Assembly (NCBI GenBank): GCA_950295325.1
Contig: OX485803.1
Span: 65,115,554 to 65,179,553, forward strand
From: Polytrichum commune
Taxonomy: Eukaryota; Streptophyta; Polytrichopsida; Polytrichales; Polytrichaceae
Length of the DNA stretch: 64,000 nucleotides
Direction: 5' to 3'
In this document: piece by piece, positions 33,062-45,789 of the stretch
How the letters are laid out: the number at the start of each line of letters is the position of its first letter
How positions within the stretch are numbered: position 1 is the first letter of the stretch
The notes under the pieces: model-generated
What the model was told of the DNA's origin: nothing
Database searches by the model: none
Seen by the model: only the letters and a program-made list of their open reading frames with translations
Program-made: the position numbers and the translations under genes

Positions 33062-36060
33062 AAAGGTAAAGCTAATTCAGGGAAGGAGAATCCTATCGAC
33101 ATCATCCACATGACATCATGCATATCATATTATCATAAGCTTAAGTTAGATCCTAACCTAAAGTATTTCTTTCTCCTGACATACTCCCAACTAATCCTGC
33201 CTTTTCTTATGAAGTTCTCCTCCAAAGCCAACCCTGCTTTGACGATCTGGAGTGGCTTTGATATAAGTCCAGTAATTGGATCTCAGCAATGTACAATATA
33301 AAAATGTTAAAAACTAAAGAAGATGACATTGAATGACATTGTATTGCTGACCGATCATTGTATGACCTCAAGGACTTGAATCAGACACCTGGAAGTTACA
33401 TACCAAGAAACATACATTTTCCCAACAGAACTATTATCTTCACTGTGAACTTATCTTCCCTTACCGAATTCTTCAGGCCTTGTTAATTTTGACCTGGAAC
33501 AACATGTAGGCTAAGCAAAGAGTTACATCCATGGCCTTATTTGGAAAGGTCTTGAAGTTTCTTGCACTTTTTGTATTGAGTGCAACCTCTTAAATAACAC
33601 TGCAGAAAGGCGTGATATTTGCTAACCATCTGCATCAAATTAATGCACATTGAGTAAAGAGGAATAGGTACATCGATTACAAGTTTGGCAAGTGAACATG
33701 TGCTCTGCTACCGCAAAGCTGTTTCCCTTGTGGTTGTAGAATTTAGAACCTATGCCAGCCAATAAACAATAATGGATGCCTTGTTGAGTACTCAATTAGC
33801 CTTTCATCAGAAGTCCCAAGCTCAAAATAGATTACAAAATCGTGTTGAAAATACAGCTGAATAGTTTGTGAAATGATTCAAGAACCAATGCTAGATAAGT
33901 TATCTGAAAGATTCAGAATTTAGTGTTGATGAAGTTGCCATTAATATACTGGTCTGAATCCACTCATCATGAATTTCACCTGATGCAGCATTGACTGTTC
34001 CTCATATCAGTAGGCGTTCTTCTGCAAAACCTCTACTAATACGTTATAGCTGCCTTAGATGGACTAGGTACAGAACAGGCATCAGAACATGCATCAGAAC
34101 AGGCAAACAATCTGCACTAGCTTGGTATGTAAGGAATAATTCAAGCGCCTTCATGTATCAGAAGTACTACTTCTGTTCTTCATACCCACATTATGTTCCT
34201 ACTACTTCTGTTCTTCATACCCACATTATGTTCCGGACAGAGAGGTCAACAAATGAGAATGTATCATCAAAACAGGTCGCTCAGTGTCTTCAGTATCATA
34301 AATGTGAGTATATGCAAATCCAGATTATGGATTGGAATGAACACCAGAGTCTTCATCGAAAATAAAAAAACAGCATCATCACTGAAGTTTCTCTACAGTT
34401 CGTATCAGGAATATGATGTGGTGGTGAATGTTTATCTTTTGAATAAAGAGAGGAAATGAAGATACATACGTAAGTAGATAGTAGGTAAGGAGCTGAACAG
34501 CTTGGCTCTGTGTTGAAGGTCACCTGTAACCGGCCAGAGTAACTGCTACCTATATATCACAATAATAAATCCCTCATTAATTCCCTATGAATCACATCTC
34601 TCAACTTAAATCAAACTTCTGCATAGGTCTCAACAGAGAGTCACACCTGTATATTTAATGTAGTCACTCTTCTATGCTATATAATTACCTGAAGAGTGTT
34701 AAAAGTTCATACATAATAATAAGGGTCATCAACAGTTCACAACAACAGTAGTGATCCATGACTTTGGCTGCTGCTGCTTCCCGTAGACGGATTAGCTCAA
34801 GAGTGATAGACAAAACAACAAGGGCCTTGCATGTAACTGCAAAGCTCTTGTCTCAAGGGTAGCTGGTTGGGCATTGAGGAGATGCCAGCTTAAGCACTCA
34901 TCACACCCTAGAGAGGCCATCCTTGACAATTATGGAAGGAGGGCAACCACCCTCCTCCCTGTGCCAGGTGGCTTCTCATTACTAGCCCCCATATCATGTA
35001 GCTCAGAAGAGGTAGCGCCTGTGTTGCAATCAAATGAGAGCCAGAGAAGCAGGCTGCACTTGTGTTGACACCGTTTTGGTTGCAGAGAGTACTTCCAGGG
35101 GGAACATGCTACTTGGGGATGATGTAACTTTTCTGTGGGAGATCACAGAGCCGGAAGAAGCTATTCTTTGGAGCAACGTATCCTGCTCTGGGTTCCTGCA
35201 TCCATGGTAAAGCAAACCATCCACTCAATGAATCTCCATAGAAACTAACCCCTGCCCCTTGATACAATGAATTCAGATGGATCATCAACACCAGCTGGTT
35301 TATAAAGTCCAGTACATTGAGAGTCACCGGCCCTCAGTACATTGGGTGTTGGCAAGGTTCCAATACACATTCCTGGGCAGGTCTGTCCTCATGAGCACAT
35401 AGCCCAGAGGAACTCAGTGATGATGTTGAAGAAATGTGACGACTCAAATTGGAGTCACCTCCTAAACCACGGTAGAATGGTGGTACCACTTTCACCACAT
35501 TTTTGCACTATCAACCCAGTGCAGTGTATTTTCGATGACATTTTGGGGATCCTTGTGAAGTCACTCCTGAATAAGCAAGAAAAAATGCTAGAAGTCTAGG
35601 CAAGTTTCTCTGAAACGTCTGCTATAAGAATCTCTGTCACTTATAAGAAGCACAAGTCTAATTCAGTAAGTTGCAGATTCTGGGAGACGATCATCGCTCA
35701 CGGAGGATGACACTCCTAGATTCTCTGCTGCAAAATTATAGGGTTGGAAAATCTGGGTGCTGCGCAGATCTCTACTGCTCAAATTCACAACTGGGAAGGA
35801 GCTATAGATGTCACTCCGCCTGCAGTTGTGGTTCATTAGTAGAAACAGGTGCAAGGAATAAGAATTGCCCTCAAGAAGAGAGTTCTCTCGCATCTGGGTG
35901 CCAAACCCTAGGAGCTAGGAATCTACCGCAGGACTCAAACTTTACAACTACCTAGGGAAGTGTGGTAGGTAGCAGACCTTTTGGACGAGCTCTGCCTTCC
36001 ACGGAACCGGAAGGAAGACATCACTTTGTCCTGAACTGGGGGCATGGTATCTAAGTTAAC
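33062..36060. other. Intergenic, no gene recognised; 35-bp tandem duplication at 34165-34234
   Basis: TACTACTTCTGTTCTTCATA and the following 15 bases occur twice in a row at 34165 and 34200. Short frames on both strands (for example 33991-34365 and 35671-35955) show no domain. The DNA is less AT-rich than its surroundings around 34860-36000, but I cannot assign it. Confidence 0.35.
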
Positions 36061-36072
36061 TATTAACCTCCT

Positions 36073-36795
36073 GCACCCACACTCACAGACAACGATTTGG
36101 CACTTAGTAGCCATTCAATAGCATAACCAATCAGCCTTAAAAGTAAGCACTGTAATGAACAGATACAACAAGATTCTATACTTAAAAATGAAAATTCAAC
36201 ACATGCAACAATGCAAGTCAGTCGGTTCCTTCGCAATCCTGGAGAAATTAGGAGTGCTGGAAGGCTAACTACACTGTACCCCAGATCCAAGCTGTCAATA
36301 AAGGGATGGAGTAACTTCATACCCATGGTGCTCCTACTGCAACAACAAAACAATGATGTTGATGATGATGTTATAACACTGTGTCTCAAGCAGAAAATAA
36401 TGGGTCACTGGAAGGAAAACATGACTAGCTACCTTCAGAACTTGTAGGAGCACCCACACTCACAGGCTTAAGAAAAGATGACTGCTTCACTTAGTAGCAA
36501 ATCAAACAGAAAAACCAATCTGTAGCCATCCAAGCTGCAAGTATCAGCAGATACGTCAACAAGAATCTAAACCAAAACCAATTTCATCATTGGCACATGT
36601 AACAATGCAAGTTAGTCGGCTCCTTCACACTCCTAGAAAAATCAAGAGTGGTGAAAGGCTAACTACACCGTACCCAGATCCAAGCTGTTAACAAAGCGAT
36701 GGAGAAACTTCCTGCTGCTGCTACTGCAACAACAAACAATGATACTGATGTTGACGTTGATGTTATAACATTGTGTCTCAAGCAGAATCAAAGGG
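36073..36795. repeat. Tandem duplication of a segment of about 380 bp
   Basis: Unit 1 starts CACCCACACTCACAG at about 36073 and unit 2 with the same bases at about 36450. Shared blocks include AACAATGCAAGT, GATCCAAGCTGT and ACACTGTGTCTCAAGCAGAA. The units differ by substitutions and small indels. Confidence 0.8.
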
Positions 36796-38360
36796 TCGCT
36801 CGGAGGAGACGAGGAGGATGGCTGTTGATGAAACGTGGGCAAGTGAGTGACCTTTCTAGTGAAGCTAGCTTGCTTGAGTTTAGGCCTCCTTGCGGGGGTT
36901 CCGGGATCTGGGGGAGGAGGATGGCAATGGCGGAGGTTATGGGTTCCATATACTTACTTAAGGCGGCGGAGCATGCTTCTCGCCCAAGTGATAAATTGTG
37001 TCAAAATTTCTGACTCACATTTTCCATCTTCCAATCTCTGGAGCTGCTGCCAACTTCGTACTTATAGGTGTATATATGTATGTATATATATACATTGATC
37101 AAGTAGTGTTTTCATACTTGAATTTGACAGCTTTTTGGATGAGGAGCATCAGAAAGCAAATGTGCATCAGGGCCCCCTGTACACTATCTAGAGCTCGAGT
37201 TGAGAGCGGAACGCTATTCCATGCAACTGTAGCGTTCCCTTATTATACTAGCAATAGCAGCCTATCAGCTCCCTCACATGTTCATATTCGACCTGAATCT
37301 GGTGCATTTGGGGTATCATTTGGGAGTTCAAGTTGGGCGCACATGATCCCCCTTGCACTAGACTTCAAGTTGAAAGCATGATGATGTTATTGGGTCCAGC
37401 CGTAGGGTCCCCACTTTAAAATGGGAGTCCATCTACACAGCTTGTTCAGATCCACCCATGATCTTATGCATAGGGGCCATCGTTAGGGTTTTATATGGGC
37501 ATAAATCTCCGTAAATTTCTAGGTTCACATGATTATGTGATTGGGTTGAATAATGATATGAACTCGTACTTGAAATTTTCGGAAGTTTGATAAGTACTTG
37601 GTTTCAAGCTCTTCAAAGGTGACAACTCCCCATTTTAGGTGAGTTACTCCTAAATCACATGTCATATTTCTAATAGATCGATGATTTGTTCTTCCACAAA
37701 GAGGATGAACATGCTTGAGAAGAGGACATTGTGATGAATTCATCGATACAGTTTGTATTTGAATTAGACAAGGTTTGCACTTTCAATTTCGCCATTTTTA
37801 AGAATAATTAGGAAAGAATACAAAAGCATGGATCATTATTCATATTCCCTAGATCCTCGATTTCATTTCCAAGAAAATTCATTAATTTCTTAGGATCCAT
37901 AGTCTATTAAATATTTACAAATGCAAAAATAGTTCCTAAACAATGCTTCTTGAAAATGGTTTAGCGACTCCAAATCAAATTCTAAAGATGGTGACCTATG
38001 CAAGTGCTAGAGATAGTTATCACCCTATGAAAATCTCAAACTAGAAGCTTGACAAATGTAAAGTGATCATGAATGAACAAACCATGCGTAAGAGGCTCCC
38101 CACCAATGAGGCTTTCTTCCTCAAGTTCCCAATCTTGGAGCTCTCTAGTTGTAAAGGGGAAGAGGGGGGGGGGTTGATATGTATGTAAGTTCAGAATGCT
38201 CCTTGATAATGACTGCGTGTAATAAGGTAGAGTTAACTTGTAGGTAATCAAGCAAACCAATTCATAAGTGCTTTGTATGCACATTGAACATCATTGTCCG
38301 CACTCAAGTGAATGAGGGCCATGCCCACTTTGGGGCCACTCTAGGTAGGGGCAGTGGTAG
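36796..38360. other. Intergenic, nothing recognised
   Basis: No gene, RNA or bounded element is seen. A short TATATATA-rich stretch lies at 37070-37095 and a G run at 38166. Confidence 0.35.
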
Positions 38361-38364
38361 TATT

Positions 38365-39340
38365 GCTAAGGGTCTAGCCACACCACCTAGTTAAGAGAAT
38401 CAGCTAACTTACGAGTTAGTGAGGATTATCTAACTAAAGTCATGGCTACACCACCTAGTTAGGAGAATTAGCCAACACTATGGTTTAGTGAAATCAACTA
38501 CCGTAAAAGGCTCTCTATTCCCAACACAAAAGAATTGTTTTCCCCTCAAAATTTGTCACCTATCATGCTCAACTTCACCACGACCCACTTGCCATCTAGA
38601 AACTACATTCCAGCACGTGTAAAGATGAAACAGGGAGCCCTCTATGGTAATTCATATGCGAGCTAACCTATCGCATAGTTGCACATCCCAGTTACCACTA
38701 ATCAAAGGTTGATCAATTTAAAAGGAGTTAAGGTCGACCAACCAAAGTTTTGCTCAACTTGCCCAAGTTTTGAACATGACACTAATTATAATACACTATA
38801 ATCATGTGGCCCACTCCAATTGTTTTTCATTATGATTACAATAGATTGAAATAATGTAATTATAATTAAATATTTTAGATTATAAATTAGAACATTGAAA
38901 ATGATATTTTTAATTTTTTTATCACTAAGATATTTTTTTATAATTTGAAATGTATGTTAATTGAGGATGATGTAAGAAATAGTGTGGTCCACCTCGTAGC
39001 AGAACGGAGAAGAGATGAAAGGCAAGCATTCAAGACAAAAACTTGGACTATTCATTTATAAATGATTAATTTGCATTATGGGTATGGATGAGTTAATATT
39101 TCTTCACAAGAGCAAGGTCCAAAAAGTAAACCAACTTCTATTTTTACAAGTATTATCAAAACCTTCAATTTAACTAGGTGTACATCCGTGAGATAGATTA
39201 GCTCTCACATAAGTTAACTACCTCATAATTAACTAACTCTCATATGTTAACTGGGTAGTGCGGCCAAAATATAACTAATTTGAGTGGTTACTTACTCTAA
39301 TAGGAGCCTTAACCAAGATGCACAACTAGACCCTTAGAAA
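38365..39340. mobile_element. Possible TIR element of about 975 bp
   Basis: The left end CTAAGGGTCTAGCCACACCA and the right end, whose complement reads CTAAGGGTCTAGTTGTGCAT, are inverted. Inside the left part CACCACCTAGTTARGAGAAT is repeated 70 bp apart. The centre (38850-38960) is very AT-rich. There is no clear target duplication or transposase. Confidence 0.35.
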
Positions 39341-40182
39341 CATAAGCAAGACAATTAGATTCCATAAAGTTAGGTATCTTTGGTGGAGTACCATTTATCG
39401 GCATCGTGCACTCAAGCCTAGCTTAGGTGGAGTTGGCACTTGATGGCCATCCTTGTTTGTACGATTTTAGGTTTCACTCCCCTACTAATCCTACATTTAA
39501 GGATGATTAGTTTGACCTGACAGGATCAACTAAGCGGTGAAGTATATAGTGCCGCCTCATTTCCCACAATAAAACAAGAAGTCCTTCATTTTGCAAGCCC
39601 ACGGACCACATCCCCAGTTGCTTGAGCAACCACTTCTGTGGTATAGAAGTTGGCAAAGCTTCAAGTTGAGATATGGGCCAATATAATAATAACCTCGCCC
39701 AAAAAGATACCCTTATAATTGTAGTCAACATTATCCATATTTGCCATGTGTGATTTTATCTAACATCCACTGAAAATGTTATGAGTCCTATCCTCATGCA
39801 AATTCGTGCCACTCTTAACCAATGAAACTCTCAGCCAATGAGAATTCGAGGTTCAAGAGTCATCTCTTCCCTATTTGGGGTTTTGATTAAATATAAGGGA
39901 GGGGGAGAGTGGGGTACCCAAAAAAACAATCAAGAGGGGAAAACATGTCATTAAGCCCATAGACCACATTACTTTATTGATATGAGAAAATATCACATAA
40001 AAGGCCACTAGAAGGTTGTAAAAGTTACCAAAAGGCCTCTTCACCATTGTAGTCCCGAATACCCCCCCCCCCCCACACACACACATGTATGTACAAGGGG
40101 ATGGCAAGTTCAATATAGTTGGTGTCGCTACCAATAGTCAAGGAGTAGGGGGGATCACCTGGCTTCCTCCCGTAGATTGCAT
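39341..40182. other. Intergenic, nothing recognised
   Basis: Mixed sequence without a coding signal. A poly-C and CA run lies at 40063-40085. Confidence 0.35.
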
Positions 40183-40194
40183 TGACGATGGAGA

Positions 40195-40570
40195 GATAGA
40201 TAGAATAGATAGAAACTCCGGTCCCTTTTTAGCAAGGGACCGGCGTGAATAAAGTGTCCGTTCGTAATGCCAATGACCCGATGCCCACTGGACAAGGGGA
40301 CATTGGGACAATACTACTCTCCCCTTTCGAGGATGGACACTATAGTGACACACTATACTAGTTCCTAGCTAGCCACTAGTGCCTTGAAGATACTAGACAT
40401 GGTATCCCCCCAAAGGGCTTTGAGGTACCCATACAACAAGGTCCAAGGACCCCCCCACCATAGTTGGGTGGACTAAGGTGGTGAGCACCACGCCGGCATG
40501 GGGAATAGAACCCACAACCTCCTCATTGGGGGCCATGAGCCCTAACCACTAAGCCAAGGCCCGTGGTGCC
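40195..40570 (-). mobile_element. tRNA-derived SINE, copy 1
   Basis: On the minus strand the element starts GGCACCACGGGCCTTGGC and ends with a CTATCT-type tail. It is flanked by TGACGATGGAGA at 40183-40194 and 40571-40582. It has the same A-box and B-box head and body as the copy at 41754-42122, over 90% alike by eye. Confidence 0.9.
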
Positions 40571-40575
40571 TGACG

Positions 40576-41199
40576 ATGGAGACATCACAAGGGACTCTGC
40601 AATTGCATATTGCAAGCCACAACATCGACAACGTTGCCGAGCAACTATGCTTTCTCCCTTGGCGACTCCCTCAACATGGTCTTCATGCAGCCAACACTTG
40701 CAAAGTTCCCTCGCATAAGAATCCAAGCCCGTGGAGGTATCGTCGCAAGAGCACACAATTGATTGCTCAATTCTCATCCCCATGTTCGAGCACTAACTTT
40801 TGTGACTTAAAATACCTCGTGTTTGAAACACCCGATTTTGGTATCAAACTAGACATTGGTAATGTCTTCCATTTCGATTTCATGAAGACTCATGATGATC
40901 TTCCATATAGAAGCCACCCTCCTAACATCCATACCGGTAAACCTCAACGGAATAATCCATGCCAGATTGGGGTAGAATGGCCCACTCTTGCACCCAATAC
41001 TTCTCCATACAAAAATAAGGCCATTGATGAGCCCTCTGTAATATATTGCTATGAGAGAGACTCACACAAATATTTAATTCCATCTTCCCAAACTTCACAT
41101 GCTCCATCTTCCCTTCATTCATGTCATTGGCGGATACATTGTGGTGCACATTCTCAAAATGCTCCTCCAATCAAACAACATATATTGACTTTCGTGTAA
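40576..41199 (+). other. Long open frame of unclear meaning beside the SINE
   Basis: The plus strand is open for about 207 codons, but the composition (Ser, Pro, His, Asn-rich) is not typical of a folded protein. The minus strand of the same segment has shorter blocks with protein-like sequence, such as 'FCMEKYWVQEWAILPQSGMD' and a Cys-rich 'KCWLHED'. It is more likely a decayed minus-strand coding region whose complement happens to be open. Family not recognised. Confidence 0.2.
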
Positions 41200-41753
41200 G
41201 TATGCCTTTTATATATGTTAGGCATACCCATTTCCAATAATTGCCCCAATCTTAATACATAGTCCCTTAAAGCTATGAAGTTCCACACATATAGCCATCG
41301 TCCTCTAAATTGAAATGTTAGAAATAGGTAGTGACCATGTGAGTTAGGAATTATGACCGTCGAGGAGTTCAATGTGATGGAAAAAGAAAGTTTAAAGGGT
41401 ATGGATTTGGGTACGTGATTGTACTCAAGTTTTCATCTATAAATTATCTTAAATAAGTCGACCTATGCTATAAATATGGGTTGGGAGGGAATCATGCTTT
41501 TGAAAACTTATTGTAATTTAAATACTTCAAAATAAATTATGATTTTTGTGGTTAAACGTTGTGATATCGATTTCCAGGTCTATAAAAAAAATAAAAAATA
41601 AAAAATAAAAACAGTTCTTCATCACACATGTACCACACTTATGTGAAATTACGTAAGTTTATTGGAAATGGGTCTGTCTACGTTATCCTAGGCACGAAGC
41701 TCTTTCCACTCTTGTTGACTCTTTTGGCCCTGGTGTGGTATGGGCATCAGTGA

Positions 41754-42122
41754 AGGCACCACGGGCCTTGGCTTGGTGGTTAGGGCTCATGGCCCCCAAT
41801 GAGGAGGTCATGGGTTCTATTCCCCATGCCGGTGTGGTGCTCACCACCTTAGTCCACCCAACTATGGTGGGGGGTCCTTGGACCTTGTTGTATGGGTACC
41901 TCAAAGCCCTTTGGGGGGATACCATGTCCGGTATCTTCAAGGCACTAGTGGCTAGCTAGGAACTTGTATAGTGTGTCACTATAGTGTCCATCCTCGAAAG
42001 GGGAGAGTAGTATTGTCCCAATGTCCCCTTGTCCGGTGGGCATCGGGTCATTGGCATTACGAACGGACACTTTATTCATGCCGGCCCCTTGCTAAAAAGG
42101 GACCGGAGTTTCTATCTATCTA
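41754..42122 (+). mobile_element. tRNA-derived SINE, copy 2
   Basis: The head has an RNA polymerase III A box TGGCTTGGTGG (41769-41779) and B box GGTTCTATTCC (41813-41823), spaced 44 bp as in tRNA genes. The body contains AGTCCACCCAACTATGGTGG and near its end TTTATTCATGCCGG. The tail is (CTAT)n. A perfect 15-bp target duplication, TATGGGCATCAGTGA, lies at 41739-41753 and 42123-42137. Confidence 0.95.
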
Positions 42123-42393
42123 TATGGGCATCAGTGAGCCATGTGAGATTTAGCTACCGTTCCACCAATGAGAGCAGGACATGTGGCACTCTCGATTGGA
42201 GGGACCCCATCTGATGTTTCTAGAGCATCAGGTGCGGAGAGGAAATTTATGTAGGTTAAGGAGCGGCTTTAAGTGAAACCTTTGCTTTTAATGGAAATCA
42301 AGAGCTGCTGTTGATCAAACCGTGTGTGGCAGAGCTGTGTCATGAGAAGGGTTGACTCACAACTTACAAGAGTTCCTCTGAAGTTTGACATGG

Positions 42394-42660
42394 TGATTGG
42401 GGAGATTTTTGGGCATAATCGGTTGAGATCCTAGTGTTTGCAAGTCCGACCAGTTACATGTTGACATCCTCCGGTTTTCCTTTATGAAATTGGGGTATAT
42501 TCTATAAAATTACTCTAAAACTATTGGTAAATTTCCTGCAGTCTTGAACTTCAACCGGTTATTTCTCAAACTCAACCGGTTCATCTGTAATGTTCTGCCG
42601 GTTCTCCCCGATCATTGGTTTGAAAGTTGATGAGTGTTGACCGATTTATTTCAAATGCTA
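42394..42660 (+). repeat. Longest copy of the AACCGGTT-rich repeat family
   Basis: It starts TGATTGGGGAGATTTTTGGG. An inverted partner TCTCCCCGATCA lies at 42603-42614, suggesting terminal inverted repeats around 42394-42614. The interior has CCGACCAGTTACATG, CTTCAACCGGTTATTTCTCA and CTCAACCGGTTCATCTG. Other copies: 6345, 13470-13608, 23265-23485, 45462-45785 and 53670-53733. Confidence 0.6.
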
Positions 42661-43011
42661 TTTAAGCTCCTCTACTTCCTCAACGAGACAACAAGTGATT
42701 ATCTATGAGTACCTCATAATGAAATTTTCACACTCCAAGAAGCTGTAAATTTATGTGTCATAAAAAGGATCTAATTGATGGAATTTGAGGGATATACAAG
42801 CTTGACAATGTGATTTTGGTGTTCATGTTGTATAATGTTGTATGTAAGGTATATGCGCATATCACCTATGAACATGTCATTATAGCCATACTAGCAAAGT
42901 CACTTTATAGACAAATATTTTCATTCATGAAGCTGGATAACGTAGTTGAAGAAACATGGGCTTTTGATCTGTTACTAAACATGTTCAAAGGTACACTACA
43001 ATATGAAAAAG

Positions 43012-43205
43012 AAAGATGACTCTGATGTTGCCACCGGCACAAATTATGGTGTTGCTTTATCTTTGGTTAGGTTAAGTCAATATGTAATCTTGAAAATTGA
43101 AACAAGCATCATACAAATTAGAGGGCCTCTAAAGATTACTACTCACTTAAAAAGGTAACCTTAAAGTTTCCATAGGATCCGGGTTAAGGCCTAGGGTGTA
43201 ATCCA
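43012..43205 (-). mobile_element. 5S rRNA-headed SINE, copy B (internal deletion)
   Basis: Read on the minus strand it keeps the first 50 nt or so of the 5S-like head (CCTTAACCCGGATCCTATGG) and then jumps to the 3' part of the family: GGCCCTCTAATTTGTATGAT, AAGCAACACCATAATTTGTG, CCGGTGGCAACATCAGAGTC and a TCTTTCTTT tail. The central body is deleted. Confidence 0.75.
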
Positions 43206-45460
43206 CCATTGCTCTTTTTTTGTAACCAAGTTGGGATGCCTTTCATGCATATTACAAGTGCCTCCTATGCAGAGTTTCATACACAACATGTACTTGTTGA
43301 GTGTGTCACAGTTACCCCCCAACCCCCCCCCCCCCATCTACAAGCCCACTTTATGAACAAGGGACTTTGAATCATGTTCCAATACTTCGATTGGAGATCT
43401 CCAATAGTATACATATTCCTATCATTGATTATCTATACCAATATCTTCCTCAAAATTGCTAGCAAAATCAATTCTTTGTCACGTTGATTCAATGGTGAAT
43501 TGGAGACACATCTATCAAATGTAAGTTAAAAGCGCCCAATTTTGTGATAAACCCAATTTGGAAGCTATTCTTGGTCCCTTTATGAACAACTACCGTTTCT
43601 TAAGTGGTTAGCACTTTAGAACCATGTATAATCATTTCACACTTGTTGAATTTCATAGTATGTGAAGAGAGACTTAATGTTTTAACCACCACATCACCAA
43701 CAATCTCAATATATGCAAGTTGGTATACATGTTCAAAATTTCACACGATGGTGATCTACCCATTGGTTGATTTAAGTAATTGAAAATCCAATTAGAAATG
43801 TTTGGACATCTATTATATCATATAGGCCAAGAGCAAAGTGGGAGGATAATGTAACAAAATTAAATTTAAGTTTTTATGTTGTTGACCATGGACCCATGCT
43901 CACTCAATATTTGTACTTGTAGATTGGTGTTAGCAATACATGTCAAACTCCATGCAACATCAAAGACTTAAATAGTTATGTGTTTATGCAAACTCAACAA
44001 TACTATAGCAACAAGATTTGGAAGATGTAGAGTGACAACATTCATGAGTTTGGAAATTGATTGTGCAAATCTTGGGCTCAAAGGCTTTTTTAAAGGGCAC
44101 ACAATTTCAATATCACACCTAAGTACATGTGCTCTTAGTTCTACAAATCCCATCATGGCTTGCACCCACCTTTCAAACTCATAAGGATCAAATGAGTATT
44201 GTAACTTTGGATACGATCCAATTTACATGTTCTCAATAGTATCGTGCTCGTAATGTACTTGCTCATTCAATTTTAAAAATAATCAGTTAGTTTTCCACGT
44301 TAGATACAAGACTATAGTGCTCAAAGTGTTTGTCATTGACGCTTCTATCTTTTCAACTTAAACGCAACAACAACAATTTACCTCGAAGAAAACCTCCAAA
44401 GGTTCGAAGGAAACAACTCAACACATCCTTTAATCATGTTATGGAGGAGGATGGGGACGAGATTGATCACAATAAGGGAGATATTTATATATGTATAAAG
44501 GGCCCATACAACAAGGTTGCAACAATGTTTTGTCGACTCAACATGTCCATTCTAAACCCCTCATAGGTTGGTCATGCCAATTTTACATCATGTTGTATGG
44601 AGTTTTGTTGTTTGGGACCATAGTTTCTACTAAGTTACATCATCTTTGTTTTAAGATTTAGGGTTTTATGTAAGGGTTATGTGACCCGCCAAGCCGGGTG
44701 CGGGACCCATGCAACAAGTTGGCTGGCCCCCCTCCCCCCAAAAAACTAAACATGATAAATTTTCGGATACATGTGACAAACATGTTTGTCACTTTGCGCC
44801 CGCCCTTGTAGGTGAACAACACTCAGGCTAAGTACAATCCATTGTGCAAGGGTGGATCATATGAAGAGGAGAATCATTCTTGCTTCATTCCCAACACCAA
44901 GGGAACAACACCCAAGTGCTAAGTCATGTTATGATAGTATTAAAGCGACTTCATGCATGTAACACTCCCACAAACTACTCTATCTACTGCCACTTTAAAG
45001 TAGGAGTTGAGGGAAGGAGAAATGTGGTGGCGGTGTTGTAGATGATGCCCTAATTAGTGTGATGATGCCACGGCTCGTGCATTGAATTTCCATATTCCTT
45101 GTCCACAATATTCCAACAGTGTGAATGTCCTTCGTGTCGCAGGCTGCTACAAATTATGGCTTTGATTTGCAGCCCTTGGAGTATGCTAGTGTAGTGACCT
45201 GCTGAGGCCCAACATTCAGTGCACTTTAATAATCGACATGGCTGACACACAGTCAAAGACGGGCACACACCAAGCTTAACTAGCTAGCTAGCCGCATCAA
45301 TTCAGTAGTAGCTAGGCCTGTCCATTCGGCACCTGTTGCACTTAATGAACCTGGTAGTACTACATACAGAATTCAACATACATTCTGGAGTCGTTCGAGG
45401 ACAGTCTTCAAGAAGACCCTGAGAACAATGAACGCGAGAACCATTCGCTAGTTAATTATG
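43206..45460. other. Intergenic, nothing recognised
   Basis: AT-rich sequence with a poly-C run at about 43317-43335. Short frames on both strands (for example 43968-44184) show no domain. Confidence 0.35.
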
Positions 45461-45461
45461 T

Positions 45462-45785
45462 ACAGATGAACCGCCGGTTTAGGCTTGGGAAAATCACTGG
45501 TGGACGTTACAAGATTTCAGGAAAATTTACCAATCATTCAAGAGGAATCTTTACATAACGTTGTTTGGATCCATACTGGAGATTCCATGACAATGTTATG
45601 TTGGACTGACAATACTTTGTGGACTACTGTTAGTTCCATAGAATACTATTATGGATTTGAGTATTGTTGTGTAGTATATACATGAAACTAGTAAAGAAGA
45701 ACCGAAAGATCACATGATGTAGCTGGTTGGTCTTAGAAACATTGGGATCTTGACCAACGATGTCCAAAAAACTCCCCAGTCACCG
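45462..45785 (-). repeat. Copy of the AACCGGTT-rich repeat family with internal extra sequence
   Basis: CAGATGAACCGCCGGTTTAG and AGATTTCAGGAAAATTTACC at the left and GATCTTGACCAACGATGTCC at the right match the family. About 110 bp of unrelated sequence sits between them. Confidence 0.5.
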
Positions 45786-45789
45786 TCTT

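Noticed and set aside
41754-41830. tRNA gene
   Set aside because: A and B boxes are present, but no cloverleaf with a 7-bp acceptor stem can be formed, and the sequence is repeated three times as part of a longer SINE.
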